Assembly: GCA_033297205.1 (NCBI GenBank)
Contig: MU859208.1
Coordinates: forward strand, 28,635 to 92,634
DNA: 64,000 nt
Reading direction: 5' to 3'
Source: Pseudoneurospora amorphoporcata
Taxonomy: Eukaryota; Ascomycota; Sordariomycetes; Sordariales; Sordariaceae
This document shows positions 1 through 11,895 of this stretch, in pieces. The notes below the pieces were generated by a model. The model saw only the letters and a list, made by a program, of their open reading frames with translations. It was not told the origin of the DNA and did not search any database. The translations under genes were made by a program, and so were the position numbers. How positions within the stretch are numbered: the stretch's first letter is position 1; every line of letters starts with the position of its first letter.

Positions 1-479
1 ATTACATGCCCAAGATTGAAGTCGAAATGAGGCCAGGCAAATCGACTAAGAAGTTTGCTTTTTAAATCGTTTCGAACACTGCTGGTGATCGAGTGAGCAG
101 TAGATAACTTCGCGGGGTCACGTTAAGAAACAAGAATACCGTCACAGGCCAAGAGCATGCATCCACCTTAACTACGCTTTGCGATTCACGGTAATGGTAA
201 GCGAGCTTTGACTTTCTTTCACAGGATGCATATATTGAGGGCTAATGAAAAACTACTTCCCGTAGCTGATATTCCCTAACCATACATCCGTCGAACCACC
301 GCAACAACGGCGTTATGTGTGAAACTTCTTTGCCTCCAGCATTCCTCACAGATGATGTCCTATATTACGCGGACCAACACACGAGCTAGATTGCCCTCAA
401 TCTTTGTACAACAACGGCGAGGATGTCGGAGCAGTTATCGTTGCTCTTTGAAGGCTTGCAGTGAGCATTGATGCCGTGT
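1..479. other. Downstream flank of the sugar transporter, no gene seen
   Basis: This stretch lies 3' of the sugar transporter gene, which reads leftward and ends at 480. I see no open frame with family-like sequence, no RNA gene and no repeat. It probably contains the transporter's 3' untranslated region. Confidence 0.5.
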
Positions 480-2364
480 TTACCTGCCAGTCGTCTCCTT
501 GTGGGCGTGCTCCTCGAAGCCAATCTTCTCTTCTGACGAGAGAGTATCGTTGTGCTCCTGCTTGAGCGTAAGATTGCGTGTGTTTCTTGTTTTCCAAGCG
601 GGCGTGCCGATGTACTTGATGGCTGTGAAAAGGAGGTCAAATTAAGGTTTGACCAACAGAATACAGGCCCCCATAGAGAGAGTGATAACTTACATCCGGG
701 CTTGGTGTCGTCAAAGATCTCCTCGACCTCCTCAAGGGGTTTGTTGGCGGTCTCGGGAAACATGAAAAAGACGTGGATGAACATGGCCGCGCAGAAAGTA
801 GCGAAGATGGCGTAGGTTTTCCAGGTAATGTTAGCAAAAGCAGGAGGAACAAAGTAAGCAAGGGCAAAATTGAAAGCCCAGTTTGCGGAAGTGCAGAGGG
901 CAACGGCCTTTCCACGGAGGCGAAGCGGGTACAGCTCCGGGGGATAGGTCCACGAAACAGGGCCCCAAGTGGGCGCAAACGATGCGACGAAGAGATAGGT
1001 TGAAGCAATGATGGCTTTGGCTGGAGCGCCAGTGATAGCCATGGATTCGGCCGGGGAAGTGAACTCGCCAGGGCGGGCAGGTCGTGAATAGACAGCAAAC
1101 AAGCCGGCATTGACACAGAGCCAGAGGCACATGAAGAATGCACCAACCAGCAGGGTCGGACGACGGCCCCAGCGATCCATCCAAAAAAGAGCCGGTATCG
1201 TCATGACGACGTTAATGACGAACTGGATACCGCTAGGGAGAAGGACGGCGTTCTCACTTCCATCGGCAAGACCGGCCATTGTGAAGACGTAGGTTATGTA
1301 GTACATCTGCTTGGGGTTAGCGATGATTACCGTGAGACCGGAAGCAGGGCACGAAACTTACCATCACATTCATACCAGTCAACTGAGACCATATCTGAGT
1401 GAAGACGCCAATTGAGGTCCGGTTGATCATGTTGGGCTTGAGCAGCTCGAAGTAGCTGACATCAGCATTGGCGCGCTCAAACTCGACCATCTCGCGAATC
1501 TCTTGCATCTCACGGTGCACCCACGGAGAGTTGGGGTTTCCTTTTCCGTGAACCAGGGTAAGCACATCCTTTGCCTCGTCCCATCTGTCCTTCTTGGAAA
1601 GCCAGCGGGGCGACTCAGGGAGAAAGACAAGACCGAGGAATAGGAGGGCGGCGGGAATGGCCTGAAGACCCCAAGGAACTCTGAAAGCAGCCGTTCCCTT
1701 TATGAACGAGCAGCCGTAGCAGATGAAGAACATGATCAGAATGCCCCAGGTGATAGCCCATTGCTGGAAGCCGACAAGGCGACCGCGCTTCGAAGGAAGG
1801 GCGATCTCGGAGATGTAAACAGGGACTTGGGCAGAGCATACTCCGACCGAGAATCCGTTGATGATGCGGCCCACAACCAACATGGGAATGTTGACAGAGG
1901 CGCAGACAATAATCGAACCAATAATCCTGCAAGGAAGGGTTAGCTTCTTGGTTCATGTGCAAGGTAGCAGTTCAGAGAAAGACCACTTACCAAATCAGAG
2001 AACCTATCTGAATGGAGCGTTTGCGGCCGAAAGTATCGGAGACAAAACCAGAGCAGAGAGCACCGAGCCACGAACCACCAGGCATGGCGGCTGTGATGCC
2101 ACCCTGGACATCGTTGGTAGGACCGAGGCACAAGCCCTTTTCGTTATGGCCAAGCTGGTTGAACTGGCAAAGGTACGGCTGTGTCGAGATGATAGCTGAC
2201 ATGGAAGAAATATCGAAGCCAAATAGCGCGCCGCCTTTGGTGCCCTAGAGGTTAGCTTGGACTACAGCCTGCTGGAGGGAATGGGAGCGAGGTATCGCGA
2301 CGGGGATAGACTCACCAATGACGGCGATGGCGGCAATGAAGTATATATTGCCGATTTTGTACAT
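480..2364 (-). CDS. MFS sugar (hexose/pentose-type) transporter
   Basis: A plasma-membrane sugar importer of the major facilitator superfamily, presumably proton-coupled as in fungal relatives. I read five exons on the minus strand: 2364-2316, 2234-1991, 1926-1362, 1306-694 and 622-480. They join in phase to about 537 residues, normal for the family. The start gives MYKIGNIYFIAAIAVI followed by the GGALFGFDISSMSA motif of helix 1. The loop 2-3 signature DTFGRKRSI, the PVYISEIALPSKRGRLVG motif after helix 4, PESPRWL before the central loop and PETANKPLEEVEEIF near the C-terminus are all present. All introns have GTRAGT donors, and CTAAC boxes precede three of the acceptors. The last exon gives a short hydrophilic tail ending in HKETTGR. 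The substrate cannot be fixed from sequence; related fungal proteins carry glucose, xylose or glycerol. It is divergent from the kinase/phosphatase gene across 3.4 kb. Confidence 0.92.
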
Positions 2365-5300
2365 CGTGTCGTGGGTTTGCCCAAGGCAAGGTCCAAAATC
2401 GTATGCAGGATTCGGGTGCTATGGAGGCATAAACCACGAGGGTCGAGGAAGTAGACGGTTATCGAGGTACGAGTAAAGCTGATATTGATGCTTTATGGGC
2501 GTGTTCCAGGTTGTAGGAGATGTTTTGGCAACCAAAAGGGGAGTGTCCCAAAAAAAAGAGGTTGGAGGTGAAGGGTAGGGAGTGAAAGTCAGCGTTGACT
2601 TGCGGTAGAAAAAGAAATAAGGTTGAAGAGGGAGAAGGGGAAAAGCAAAGGAGCTTTAAGAACTTGAAGAAGAAGAGACCTCGGGTTCCAGGCTTCACTT
2701 GCGTTCGTTTTTCGTTCTGCAGGGTCCACCTCCACTCAATGCCCGCACGAAATATCAACCAAGTGAGGCAAGTGAAGGGCAGGAGCACGCGTGGGGTTGG
2801 GTTGCTTCTCCAAATTGGAAGGAGTCAGACAGGACGGCTCTGTCCCTCTCGGGCATTCACTGCACCCGTCTGGTGGGTCTGGTGTGCGTTTTGTTCAAGG
2901 TCTCCTGAGAAGCGGCACTGCAACGGGGAAGGAGCGAGGCTGCGAGCGGCGATGTTGTTGACCCGGGCAGACAAGGATAGGCCGACCGTGTCCGGTAACT
3001 CGGAGACTCGGACCTCAGTGCAGCTGTTAGGACAACGCAAAAAGGCAAGAAGGAAAGCAATGCAGGTGTCAATAATAAATACCACCGGTGCTTCACTCCC
3101 AAGAGCAGAAAGGCGAAGAATTCGGGAAATGAGCTGCACGTTGAGGGGAGTAGCAACCTTAACTAATCCAGATGGTCTCAAGACCACACAGCTGCACTGC
3201 TTACCTTGGAGGGTAAGGGCTTCCTCGACATTCGGAGCTCTGCCACTCTGCAGCAGCTCACCTCACTTCCATGGTCACGGTAGCCACCTCAGTCTCGGGC
3301 ATCGATCCAACGGCCTTGACCTGCCGGATGTTGCACTACAGCTGATCGTGACCGAAGAAGGAAGTTAGGGGAGGCATAACCGTTCACATAGATTAAATGC
3401 AGTAAGGGGGGGGGGGGGCATCGACCCCATGACTCTGGAAGAGCTAATGTTCAAGAAAAACCATTGGATCTCATCAAGTCTCCAGCCTCGTGTTGAGCAG
3501 GCCGACTTTGAGTCTGGCGGCAATCTTTCACTTGGGATGAGCTTTGTCTCAAAACAACCAAGGGCCCTCCATGTCATAAATTTCTGCACCTTCAACTCGT
3601 TGCATTTTCCTTTCGCTCTACACTCGTGGCGTGAAGAAGCTCGACAGCTCACGCTTGTGATTTGTCTTCCATATTATTGTGTAGGCAGCTTGTTCTGCAA
3701 GGGGAAGGCTGTTTCGGCAGTCTGCAGCGCAGGTATTCGCAACTTCTAGATTGTGCATGGATGGGTTGACGAACTCGGAGACTACTAGGTTCCCCAAGCC
3801 ATCCAAGCCATCCCTTGTCACGGGGTTCTCACCAACAAACTGAATATCAGTGATGGTCCACTGCCTGGTTCCGCACCGAACTCCTGTTTCCCGTTACAGC
3901 TGCGGTTCCTTCATTGCTACCCCCTCATACTACCCAAGCTTTGGTCGGTTGACCTGATGCAGGAGACAAAAGCACATTTTCCAAGTGGCCGTATATGGCT
4001 GGTTTCGCTGGAACACCTGACCAAATCCCTGATGTTCTTGCATTGATGCTGTAGTTCGGAGGGTGGAGGGTAGAGGGTAGTAGAGGTCCTGGACAGACGG
4101 TTAGTGAGTGATAGAGAGCTACTCAGTCCTGGCCCTTTGATACTCGATTGCTCTGAAACCAGATGTAATCATGGGTGTTTCGTTTCCTTCCTCCGCAATG
4201 TACCCCGGATTCCTCGCGCTTGAAAGGAAGAGGCACCCCAGCGCGGCGGGACCTATAAGGTTGGGATGTCGTACTTCCAGCGCTGTTCGAGAAAAGGCCA
4301 AGATAACGGGACGCCGTCAGTAAGGTATGTAGACGTACTAGTCGCTAGACGGAAGGAAGTGCTCAACCCTCGTGAGCTGAAGATCGAGTTCTAAAGATGC
4401 CAAGAAAGCTTGATGAAGCGTAGGGGTCCTTGTGTGACGTCATAGCTCCGCCATTCAAAGGAATATTAATGTTGTGGTCAGCATCCAGATATATCAAGTT
4501 CGAGGTTGTCCATCCACCAGCCAGGCCACAAACCGAGATTAGCCGTCTGAATGGATGAGCTGAAAACGAAAGGGCCGAATCAGACAACCCAATAACCAAC
4601 GGTTTGCAACACCATGAAGCTGTTGCGTAAACAAGCGCAACATATGGCCGTTTCTGGGAGTCGTGGATGGTGAATTCTGACGGCAGGGTAGTAATCCCGA
4701 TGGCACACAACTTAATCTTTTGAACAATGGCTGCTTTGCTTTGGGGATTTGCAGCATAGACTTGGGTACTTGAACCACCCAAACCACCTCATACCAACCG
4801 ACTGGTATGGCACAAGATACGTTACATTCTGTTGTTGATCCTTGGCGGAGTGGTCGTGATGGTAAGCTTGGGGTTTGTTCCCGGGTTTGAATGTGCCGAG
4901 CCAGAAGACTGTCGATATTGCATGCCAACAACGCTGACGAGGAGGGGGGTGGTGCACCTACTTCTCAATCCTCCCTCAGTCGTCTGGGCTTGCACCAAGA
5001 CAAGTTTCACGACGTTGATTGCTCGGCCCTTTGTATCCTCTTCCTTCTGGCCCGAACTCTGTGCACCGTTGTACCCCATGATCTCTGCACATAAACTTTA
5101 TGCTTGTACCCGCGCGCGTGAGTTTCGAACCGGCACCGATTTGCTGCCTTACGAGGTACGACTCGTTCGAACACGTCTCACTGTTTGACAGAGCTCTGTT
5201 CCGGGACCAAGTCCCAGGGCTCAGGATGGGGGGTAGCTGACCGGAGTTCTGGCGGTGTATAAAGCAGGCCCTACAATCGAGGCGATGGTGTTCAGTCGTA

Positions 5301-5811
5301 CTATAACCTGTACAAGGTTGTTCTTCCACAATCTTTCTGCCGTGGGAACTTGAAGCTTTCAGCACGCTTCATCTCTCCGGGTTTGCTGCGCTGGTCTGGC
5401 AGCGACCGGGCGCTATTACTGGAGACATGGGCCTCAACTTTGGTAGTATGAAAGGGGGTTAGCTGCGTCTAAAACTTGGGTGGCAATATTCTGCAGTCGC
5501 CGGCAGGGTGCTGGTGCTGGCGATTTAATGTCATGAAAACGACGCGAAAGTGTGATGTTGACGTTCACACGTTGAACAGTTAAGGGGTAGGAGAGGGGCT
5601 GATTTATGCATGTTAATGCACTAGACTAACGTCCGCTGCATAGCTCGTCACATGATTTCGCTCCTGGCAACCCCTGTTGGAGCTTGCGCAGTCGCGTCTC
5701 AATTGCCCATGATTGGAACTCAAGATCCTTCGACGCGTCTGCCTGATCACTTCCCCTCGTCTGCCAACACCACATCTTCTTGGACGGTCATTCTCTACTA
5801 ATCGAATAGTC
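2365..5811. other. 3.4-kb divergent intergenic region
   Basis: This lies between the divergent sugar transporter and polynucleotide kinase genes, so it must hold both promoters. A 13-base G run sits at 3406-3418. The longest open frame (2595-3368, plus) has no recognisable family, no plausible hydrophobic or domain pattern, and a composition typical of chance translation. I could not recognise operator sites. Confidence 0.5.
3406..3418. repeat. Poly-G run
   Basis: Thirteen consecutive G residues in the intergenic region. The exact length may be unreliable, as for any long homopolymer. Confidence 0.9.
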
Positions 5812-7580
5812 ATGGCACCAACAAAACGTCCTGCAGCGGAAGGCGACCGCTCGATTTCTCCTCCGTCCTTGAAGCGAAAAGCCCAAACCGCCATCTCAAG
5901 TTCGTCCCATCGCCCACGGCTTTCCCGCCGTGCAGTGAGTGTGCATGCGCTAACGGTTCCTGCGTAACATACAGAGAGCGCGGTCGCAAGCTTCTTCACT
6001 CCCGTATCCCAGAAACCCAAGGACCGAACAACTTGGACTGAGAGAAGCCCCGATGCCGACTCGCCTGCCACCCTTCTCGTAGCCAAATACGTCCCGGAAC
6101 AAGCGCCGGCGAGGGATGAAGCAGGAAAACCAACGGCCAAGAAGAACAAGATTGCTGCCTTTGATCTTGTAGGCACCTTTCCCCGCGCAACAAATCTTGG
6201 ACCCCAGCAATTCTGATTCATTCCGACAGGACTCGACTTTGATCACCTCCGCCTCTGGCAAGAAACACTCCCACGACGCAGCCGACTGGAAATGGTGGCA
6301 CCACTCGGTTCCCGATCGGCTACGCAAGCTTTACAATGAAGAAGGGTACACCCCCATTCCCTACCTCTATTGGCCAACGGGACAACTTTGCTAACGGCCT
6401 ACCTAAACCTCAGTTACCAAGTCGTCATCTTCACCAACCAAGGCGGCCTTACCCTTCACGCCGATCCCAAAGCCAAAACCCCCAAAACCAAACTCGATCG
6501 GGTCCCTCAATTCAAGCAAAAATGCTCCGTTGTTTTATCTCAGCTCGACATCCCCACGACTCTCTACGCCGCCACAGGGAAGGACATCTTCCGCAAGCCG
6601 CGGCCGGGGATGTGGAACGAGATGAAAGCCGACTACAACCTCCTCTCTGACTCTGACATCGACCTGGAGAACAGCATCTTCGTGGGCGACGCCGGCGGCC
6701 GACAATCGGAGCTTGCAACGGCAACAGCCACGGTAAAAGGAGGGAAAGGCGGCGCCACTGCAACTCCCAAAGACTTCAGCTGCTCAGACCGCAATCTCGC
6801 TCATAACGTTGGCATCAAGTACCAGACGCCAGAGGAGTTTTTCTTGGGAGAGGAGCCGAGGAATTTCACTAGGGATTTCGATTTGGTGAAATATCCCTAC
6901 CCTGATGAGGATAAGCTTCTGTTTACAAAGAACTCCCTTCAAGAACTGGTCCTCTTTGTCGGTCCTCCCGGCGCCGGCAAGTCGACTTTCTTCTGGCGAC
7001 ACCTGAAACCGCTCGGTTACGAGCGGGTCAACCAGGACGTGCTGAAGAGCAAGGACAAGTGCTTCAAGGCCGCAGCCGAGTATTTGAAAGAAGGAGATTC
7101 GGTGGCGGTGGACAACACCAACCCTGATCCGGATACACGCAAGCAGTGGGTTGAGCTGGCACAGAAGCAGGGGGTGCCGGTCCGGTGTGTATGGTTTCGG
7201 ACGCCGTTGGTTGTTTGTGAGCACAATGATGCTGTTAGGGCTTTGAATAAACCGGTAGGTTTCTCTTTCCTTTCCTTCTCTTTGTCCCCGTCGTCTCTCT
7301 TCCCCTCGTTCCCCTTTCTTTCCTCTTGCTTGATGTTGCTTCCTGGAGCGAGTGTTTTTGGGGTCTGTGTCCAGTAGTCAGTCACTAACAGCTCCCCCGC
7401 CGAATACAACAGCTCAACCCCGAGTCCCGAACATCACTGCCCAAGCTTGCCTTCAGCGGCTTCAACGCCCGATTCAAGGAGCCCAAGGTCAAAGAAGGCT
7501 TTCAAGACGTTACGGAGGTGGACTTCAAGTTCAGAGGAACGAAGGAGGAATATGAGATATGGGGGAAATACTGGATTTAG
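5812..7580 (+). CDS. Bifunctional polynucleotide 5'-kinase/3'-phosphatase (PNKP)
   Basis: A DNA end-processing repair enzyme that removes 3'-phosphates and phosphorylates 5'-hydroxyls so that breaks can be ligated; it acts in the nucleus. Exons are 5812-5934, 5977-6168, 6230-6345, 6414-7254 and 7413-7580, about 479 residues. The N-terminal part is basic and disordered with a SAVASFFTPV segment. The HAD phosphatase domain follows, with its DxD motif (FDLDSTL) created exactly across the second intron, then VIFTNQGG and GKDIFRKPRPGMW, and the acidic motif FVGDAGGR. The C-terminal kinase domain has the Walker A loop GPPGAGKST, then VNQDVLK and VDNTNPDPDTRKQW, which match the kinase active-site region. 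The domain order phosphatase-kinase, without an FHA domain, is the fungal form. The acceptor of intron 1 is chosen by frame (the second AG of CAGAG). The 3' end is convergent with the gene at 8340-9209. Confidence 0.94.
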
Positions 7581-8339
7581 GTCCAGTATAATTGTTGCGC
7601 ACGTTGGAATATCCATCCGAGGTTTCTTTCTTCCTCGTTTCTAATATCGGCTTTTTATGCTTGCTTGCTTGCTTGCTTGCTTGATAATACCCCCCACCAC
7701 CCAGCATCTTAAGCCTCGATATCTTCGCGGAAAGCTCTTGCTCATCATGCCAAAGCACGTCTGGAATTGGATTGGCGACGTTGCTACCTTGTCCTAGCAT
7801 AGTAGTGTGCCTAGTTTGTGATGATTTTCCATTTCCCCTTCATTCCTTCCTTCCTTCCTCTGTGTTCCCCGTTATCTCTAGTCGTGGGAAGAAAAAAGAA
7901 AAACCCTCTACGTCTCCCGCCGCCGTGTCTGTATGGCAAATGAAAAGCCAACCTTCTCAAACGTGTTGGCCGTACACCCTTGCCCGAGACAATTCGCCCC
8001 AATCCTCTTTCCCTTTTATGCTCGTCTCATCGTGTAAGGCGTGTGCTCACGCCCAGTTTTCCCTTCTTTTTGATATCATGTCATACCCCCTGGCCCTTCC
8101 TTTTTTCCCTCTCTCCCTTCGTGTTACATTAAATATTTGGGTCATAAAAGTCGTTCGGTCGTTTGCACATTCGTTCATTTGTCCCGGTCCTTTGGTCCAT
8201 CCCTTCCCCGAGGTTGCGCACCCACATGCAGCTGCAGAATTCGCCTCCTGCTTGTATCTTTTTTTTTTTTTTTCCTTTCGAATCCTCCTTCCGCTTTGAC
8301 CCACCTCCCCAAATCCCCTCTCTTTTTGCAAGCTTTGAA
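7581..8339. other. Convergent intergenic region
   Basis: This lies between the 3' ends of the kinase/phosphatase gene and the minus-strand gene ending at 8340. It is pyrimidine-rich, with a GCTT tetranucleotide repeat near 7659-7683 and a T tract near 8250-8271. No gene is seen. Confidence 0.5.
7659..7683. repeat. GCTT tetranucleotide microsatellite
   Basis: About six tandem copies of GCTT in the 3' flank of the kinase/phosphatase gene. Confidence 0.9.
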
Positions 8340-9209
8340 TCAGCCGCGCCGAGCCCTCTTGCTATTCGGCATTGCGAATCCTCGCTCGTCTTCACAGCCC
8401 TCCTCATCAACATCCAAACATCCTCGGCTTCCCTTGCGCGCGTTCTGCATCATCGCCATCCGACCGTACTGATCCTTCATCGACATTAGAACCGGTACGG
8501 ATTTGGAATGTTGGTGGTGGGGGTGCTGCATGACTCCGCGAACGCTCTCCCTGCCGCCGACACCTCCGACGCCTGCACCGATCATCGATCTGGGTACCCC
8601 GCTCGAAACAGACGGGCCTTGCTGCAATGACAATGAAGATGACGACGGTCTCGTGGTCGAGGAAAATGAGGCAGTAGCCGCCGCCACCGCAGCAGAAGGC
8701 TGTCGAGCATCGAACCAATCCCTGTTGCAGAAACTACCGCCGCCGACCACGACGCTTCCGTGGGTGCTGCTGAAGCTGCTATCTGCCGAGGTCGGCGCCT
8801 CGTCGTCGTCGTACTGATCGTCATCGTCGTACTCGTACTCGGCCACGCCGTGCTGTTGTTGTTGGCCTTGGTTTTGGACCCGGTATTGGTCTTGACGTTG
8901 TTGTTGGGAGGAAAGGGCGAATAGCTGTGAGCTGGTCGGGTGGTGGCCCGAACTGGTGTTGGGCCGGGATGTGGGGCTGGGACCGGATGTGAGTGAGGAA
9001 GTCCGGAAAGCCGAGGATGGGTCGGGGCCGGTGGCAATGACACCACGGAGAATCAGGGTCGCTGCCTTTGCGCTTATCATGTGGTCCCGGTTGGGACCCT
9101 GGAACTCGGATGAGTGCGGATGGCCGTGACCGTGGCCGAAGCCGGGCCCGAGGCCATGCTGGTTTTGGTGGTGTTGCTCCCTAAGCAGACCGTTGAGAAG
9201 CTTGGACAT
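8340..9209 (-). CDS. Low-complexity hypothetical protein (289 aa)
   Basis: A single open frame of 289 residues with no recognised domain. The first 60 residues (MSKLLNGLLREQHH, then a Gly/His-rich patch and ISAKAATLILRGVIATG) look like a short structured segment. After that come a Ser/Pro/Gln-rich stretch, an acidic run of Asp and Tyr (EYEYDDDDQYDDD, about residues 126-138), Ser/Gly-rich segments, and a tail with MSMKDQYGRMAMMQNA and a basic C-terminus ending KRARRG that could act as a nuclear signal. The unbroken length and protein-like composition favour a real gene over a shadow, since no gene lies on the other strand here. There are no transmembrane segments or signal peptide. Such disordered proteins in filamentous fungi are often regulatory, but no function can be assigned. 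The start is the first ATG of the frame. Confidence 0.6.
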   Translation of the reverse strand: MSKLLNGLLREQHHQNQHGLGPGFGHGHGHPHSSEFQGPNRDHMISAKAATLILRGVIATGPDPSSAFRTSSLTSGPSPTSRPNTSSGHHPTSSQLFALSSQQQRQDQYRVQNQGQQQQHGVAEYEYDDDDQYDDDEAPTSADSSFSSTHGSVVVGGGSFCNRDWFDARQPSAAVAAATASFSSTTRPSSSSLSLQQGPSVSSGVPRSMIGAGVGGVGGRESVRGVMQHPHHQHSKSVPVLMSMKDQYGRMAMMQNARKGSRGCLDVDEEGCEDERGFAMPNSKRARRG

Positions 9210-11895
9210 TGTGAAGGGTCTTGAAAGGTAGGTGATTGATGCTCTGGCTCGGAATCCGTATCCGAGATGGTTGTCGTGGAGATCGTCAAATTTGATAAGA
9301 TTCTGAGACGATGTTCGGTTTGGGGATAAATGAGGGGAAAGTGGGTTGGTGTCTGGGCGTCGTCCTGATACTATTCGTACGTTCGTCGATGGAAGGACAG
9401 GCTGCGACGTTTATGATAAGGTTGCAATGGTATCGTGTTGACCCAAGACTGGATCTTCACAGCCAACGGATGCGGTGCGGTGCGATATCGGTTGGTTACG
9501 GGATTTGATGGGCGATCGAGTGACGTGGAGATATTGGAAGGCTGAGGAATCAGCGGCCTGATGAGTGGTTTGAGTGATGAGTGGTACGTTTAATCGGTAG
9601 AAAAAAAGGGATCGTTGCGCCAGCGCCAAAGCCCAAAAGAAAAAGGGTGAATATTTGCCCTGTACTTCCTACAGACGTTGTGTTACCAGACTGAATGAGG
9701 CGGTCTTCAGTCCTGTGTTGACGATGAATGAGAGATGAGATTATTCTGAAACTTGGTGCAAGGGAGGAAAATTCCTGTTGCGAGCTGGAGCGCAGGATGA
9801 CGGCAGCTGTGTTTGTGAACCGCAAGCTCGACTGGAGTCGGCGGGACGATGGGCGGTCCAGCGCAGCTCAACGAACAGGGAGCATGCTTGTTAGTGGCAG
9901 TTAGTACTCCTCACTTTCAATGCTGTGCAGCTGGCGTGAGAAAGTGCAGACGGTTAACAATTTCCAAACAACACGGTGGGCATGCACTTTGTTGGAGTGA
10001 CACCCGACTGTCGCAACGCAGCAACGCATCCAACACAATACCCGAGCGGCATCCACATCAATGGTACGCCATGGAGGGATGTGACAGGAAGATGATCAAA
10101 CCCAGCCATTCAGTGGGAAAGCCATGGCATCAGATGTCATTTCGTGCTCCTCCCCTTCACTCGTCCAAGTTGTCCGACCTTGCCTTGATTAATCATGGTT
10201 GCTACCACGCGAGCACGGGTTGCTTGGCTCATGGTGGCATCCCGTCTCCCTCCTGGATATCATACCTGAAAATTGTCATAAACGCCGTCCCTGGGCGGGC
10301 ATGGCGGGCTCCTGCGCCGTTTCAGCCAGGAAAACGCCGTGACCCCCATATGCACTCGCACTCGCAACTCCAGCCTTCTGCCAGCCAAACCGGGGCACCC
10401 AGAAGCGCCAGTGGCACACAACGCGGAGCGACGGCGTGGCAGGGCAGCCAATTCTTTCCTCATTCCGACGGGTTTGATGCTCTGAAACTGTCCCGGCCTG
10501 TCCGTCGCGTGTGCTGTGTGGCCATCGGACTGAAGTTTAGATCCCTCAACTGTACGCAGTGGGAGGCAGTAGCACCACACTGCTACAAGCGGCCGGTACA
10601 GGCGTGGTAAGAGTTCATACTCCATGGCAAACGGGATTTGGGCTGGATGACGGATGCAAGAAGTGGCACTTGGCGTCGCATCGGCAGGCTCAGCCATCAG
10701 CTCATCGGTTCTTCTTCAGGAAGACCTGTTACGTACGGGGCGACGGGATTGCCGCCAGTGAAATGAAGGGTCGAATTCACGGGGCGGAATGGTGGAAACC
10801 GTGGAAATGGATTGTGAGTTCGCCTAACCGAAGGCTTGCTTGACTTGCGTTTTGTGTTCAGCTGCCGTCGTCCACATAACCGAATTCGAGTTCGGGATCA
10901 CCCCAAGGATATAAAGAGGAAAGTGGATCGAAATGCGGAAATGGCGCAGTCAGAGGTGCCAGGAAAAGTGGTCTCTCTTGGGAAATGTTTTGCATTTGTC
11001 TTCATCTGTAGCTGCGAATTGGACAAAGAGGTTGTCAGGGAGTTCCTGTGAAGATGAAGATGCGAGGTGCGCGATACCCGACATATGGCCCCATATCGTA
11101 GCAGGACCTAGCCAGCGCATGCTAGCACTGCAGTGCGGCAGGTGCGGCAGCTCCCAGACGAGCCAGCGCAGGCACGCCAGGAGCTGCCGAGACTCGATGG
11201 GTGCGAGATCCACCTTAAAATGTCACGGCTTTCCACGCCGATCGCATCTCGAAACTTTTTTTTCCTTCGCTAGAGGTATGTATTCGACAACCTCTCCTCA
11301 CGCCCCTCCCAACGGCTTACCCCGCTCCTTTCCTTCTTTCACAACCCTTTTCTTCCCGATAGGAACATCATTGATGTGAAAAAAGCGATCGAGTCTTTCC
11401 AGGTTCGCCAGAATGGGGCCTCCAGCCTGCGAAACACCCGCGCGCATCATTCCGGTCCACCGCCGCCTGGTGGGTAGGGAGGTGAGAGGGGTCGCCGCGA
11501 AGCTATTCCTAGTTGCCTTCTGCTAACGAAAGTGCACCAGACCAGGTAGTCGTAAAACCGCCCCCAATGCTATTCGGCTCCATCTGATGAGCACAACGCG
11601 AACTGTCCATTACCATCACGGAGCATGCTGCTTCCATCGCCGGTCCTGTCGCTTTATTCAACCAAATTCGGGACACCGATCTGTGGTGATACCACCACCG
11701 GATTATGCACGTTCTGGCTACATACGGAGGAGAACCCGATATAAAAGAATCTGCCAGACAGATATGACGTTGACGTCGCGTCAGTGGGTGCTATTGATGA
11801 CGGTAGCAAGAATAGGATGTTAAAAAGGGGTTCCGCGTCCTGAGTCCCCACTCGGTGTTACGATGCTCTTCTTCCAAATCCCGCTTTGGTCGATG
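9210..11895. other. Intergenic region, no supported gene
   Basis: This includes the probable promoter of the minus-strand gene starting at 9209. An open frame at 9849-10610 (plus) has no family resemblance and its composition is that of random translation. I see no RNA gene or repeat. Confidence 0.45.

Noticed and set aside
2595..3368. Open frame of 257 codons (plus)
   Set aside because: No family resemblance, no domain-like pattern, composition of random translation, and it lies in a divergent promoter region.
5613..6221. Open frame of 202 codons (minus)
   Set aside because: It overlaps the first exons of the kinase/phosphatase on the opposite strand and shows no recognisable motif; a shadow.
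9849..10610. Open frame of 253 codons (plus)
   Set aside because: No conserved motif, no splice context and Cys/His/Ser-rich random composition; treated as chance.
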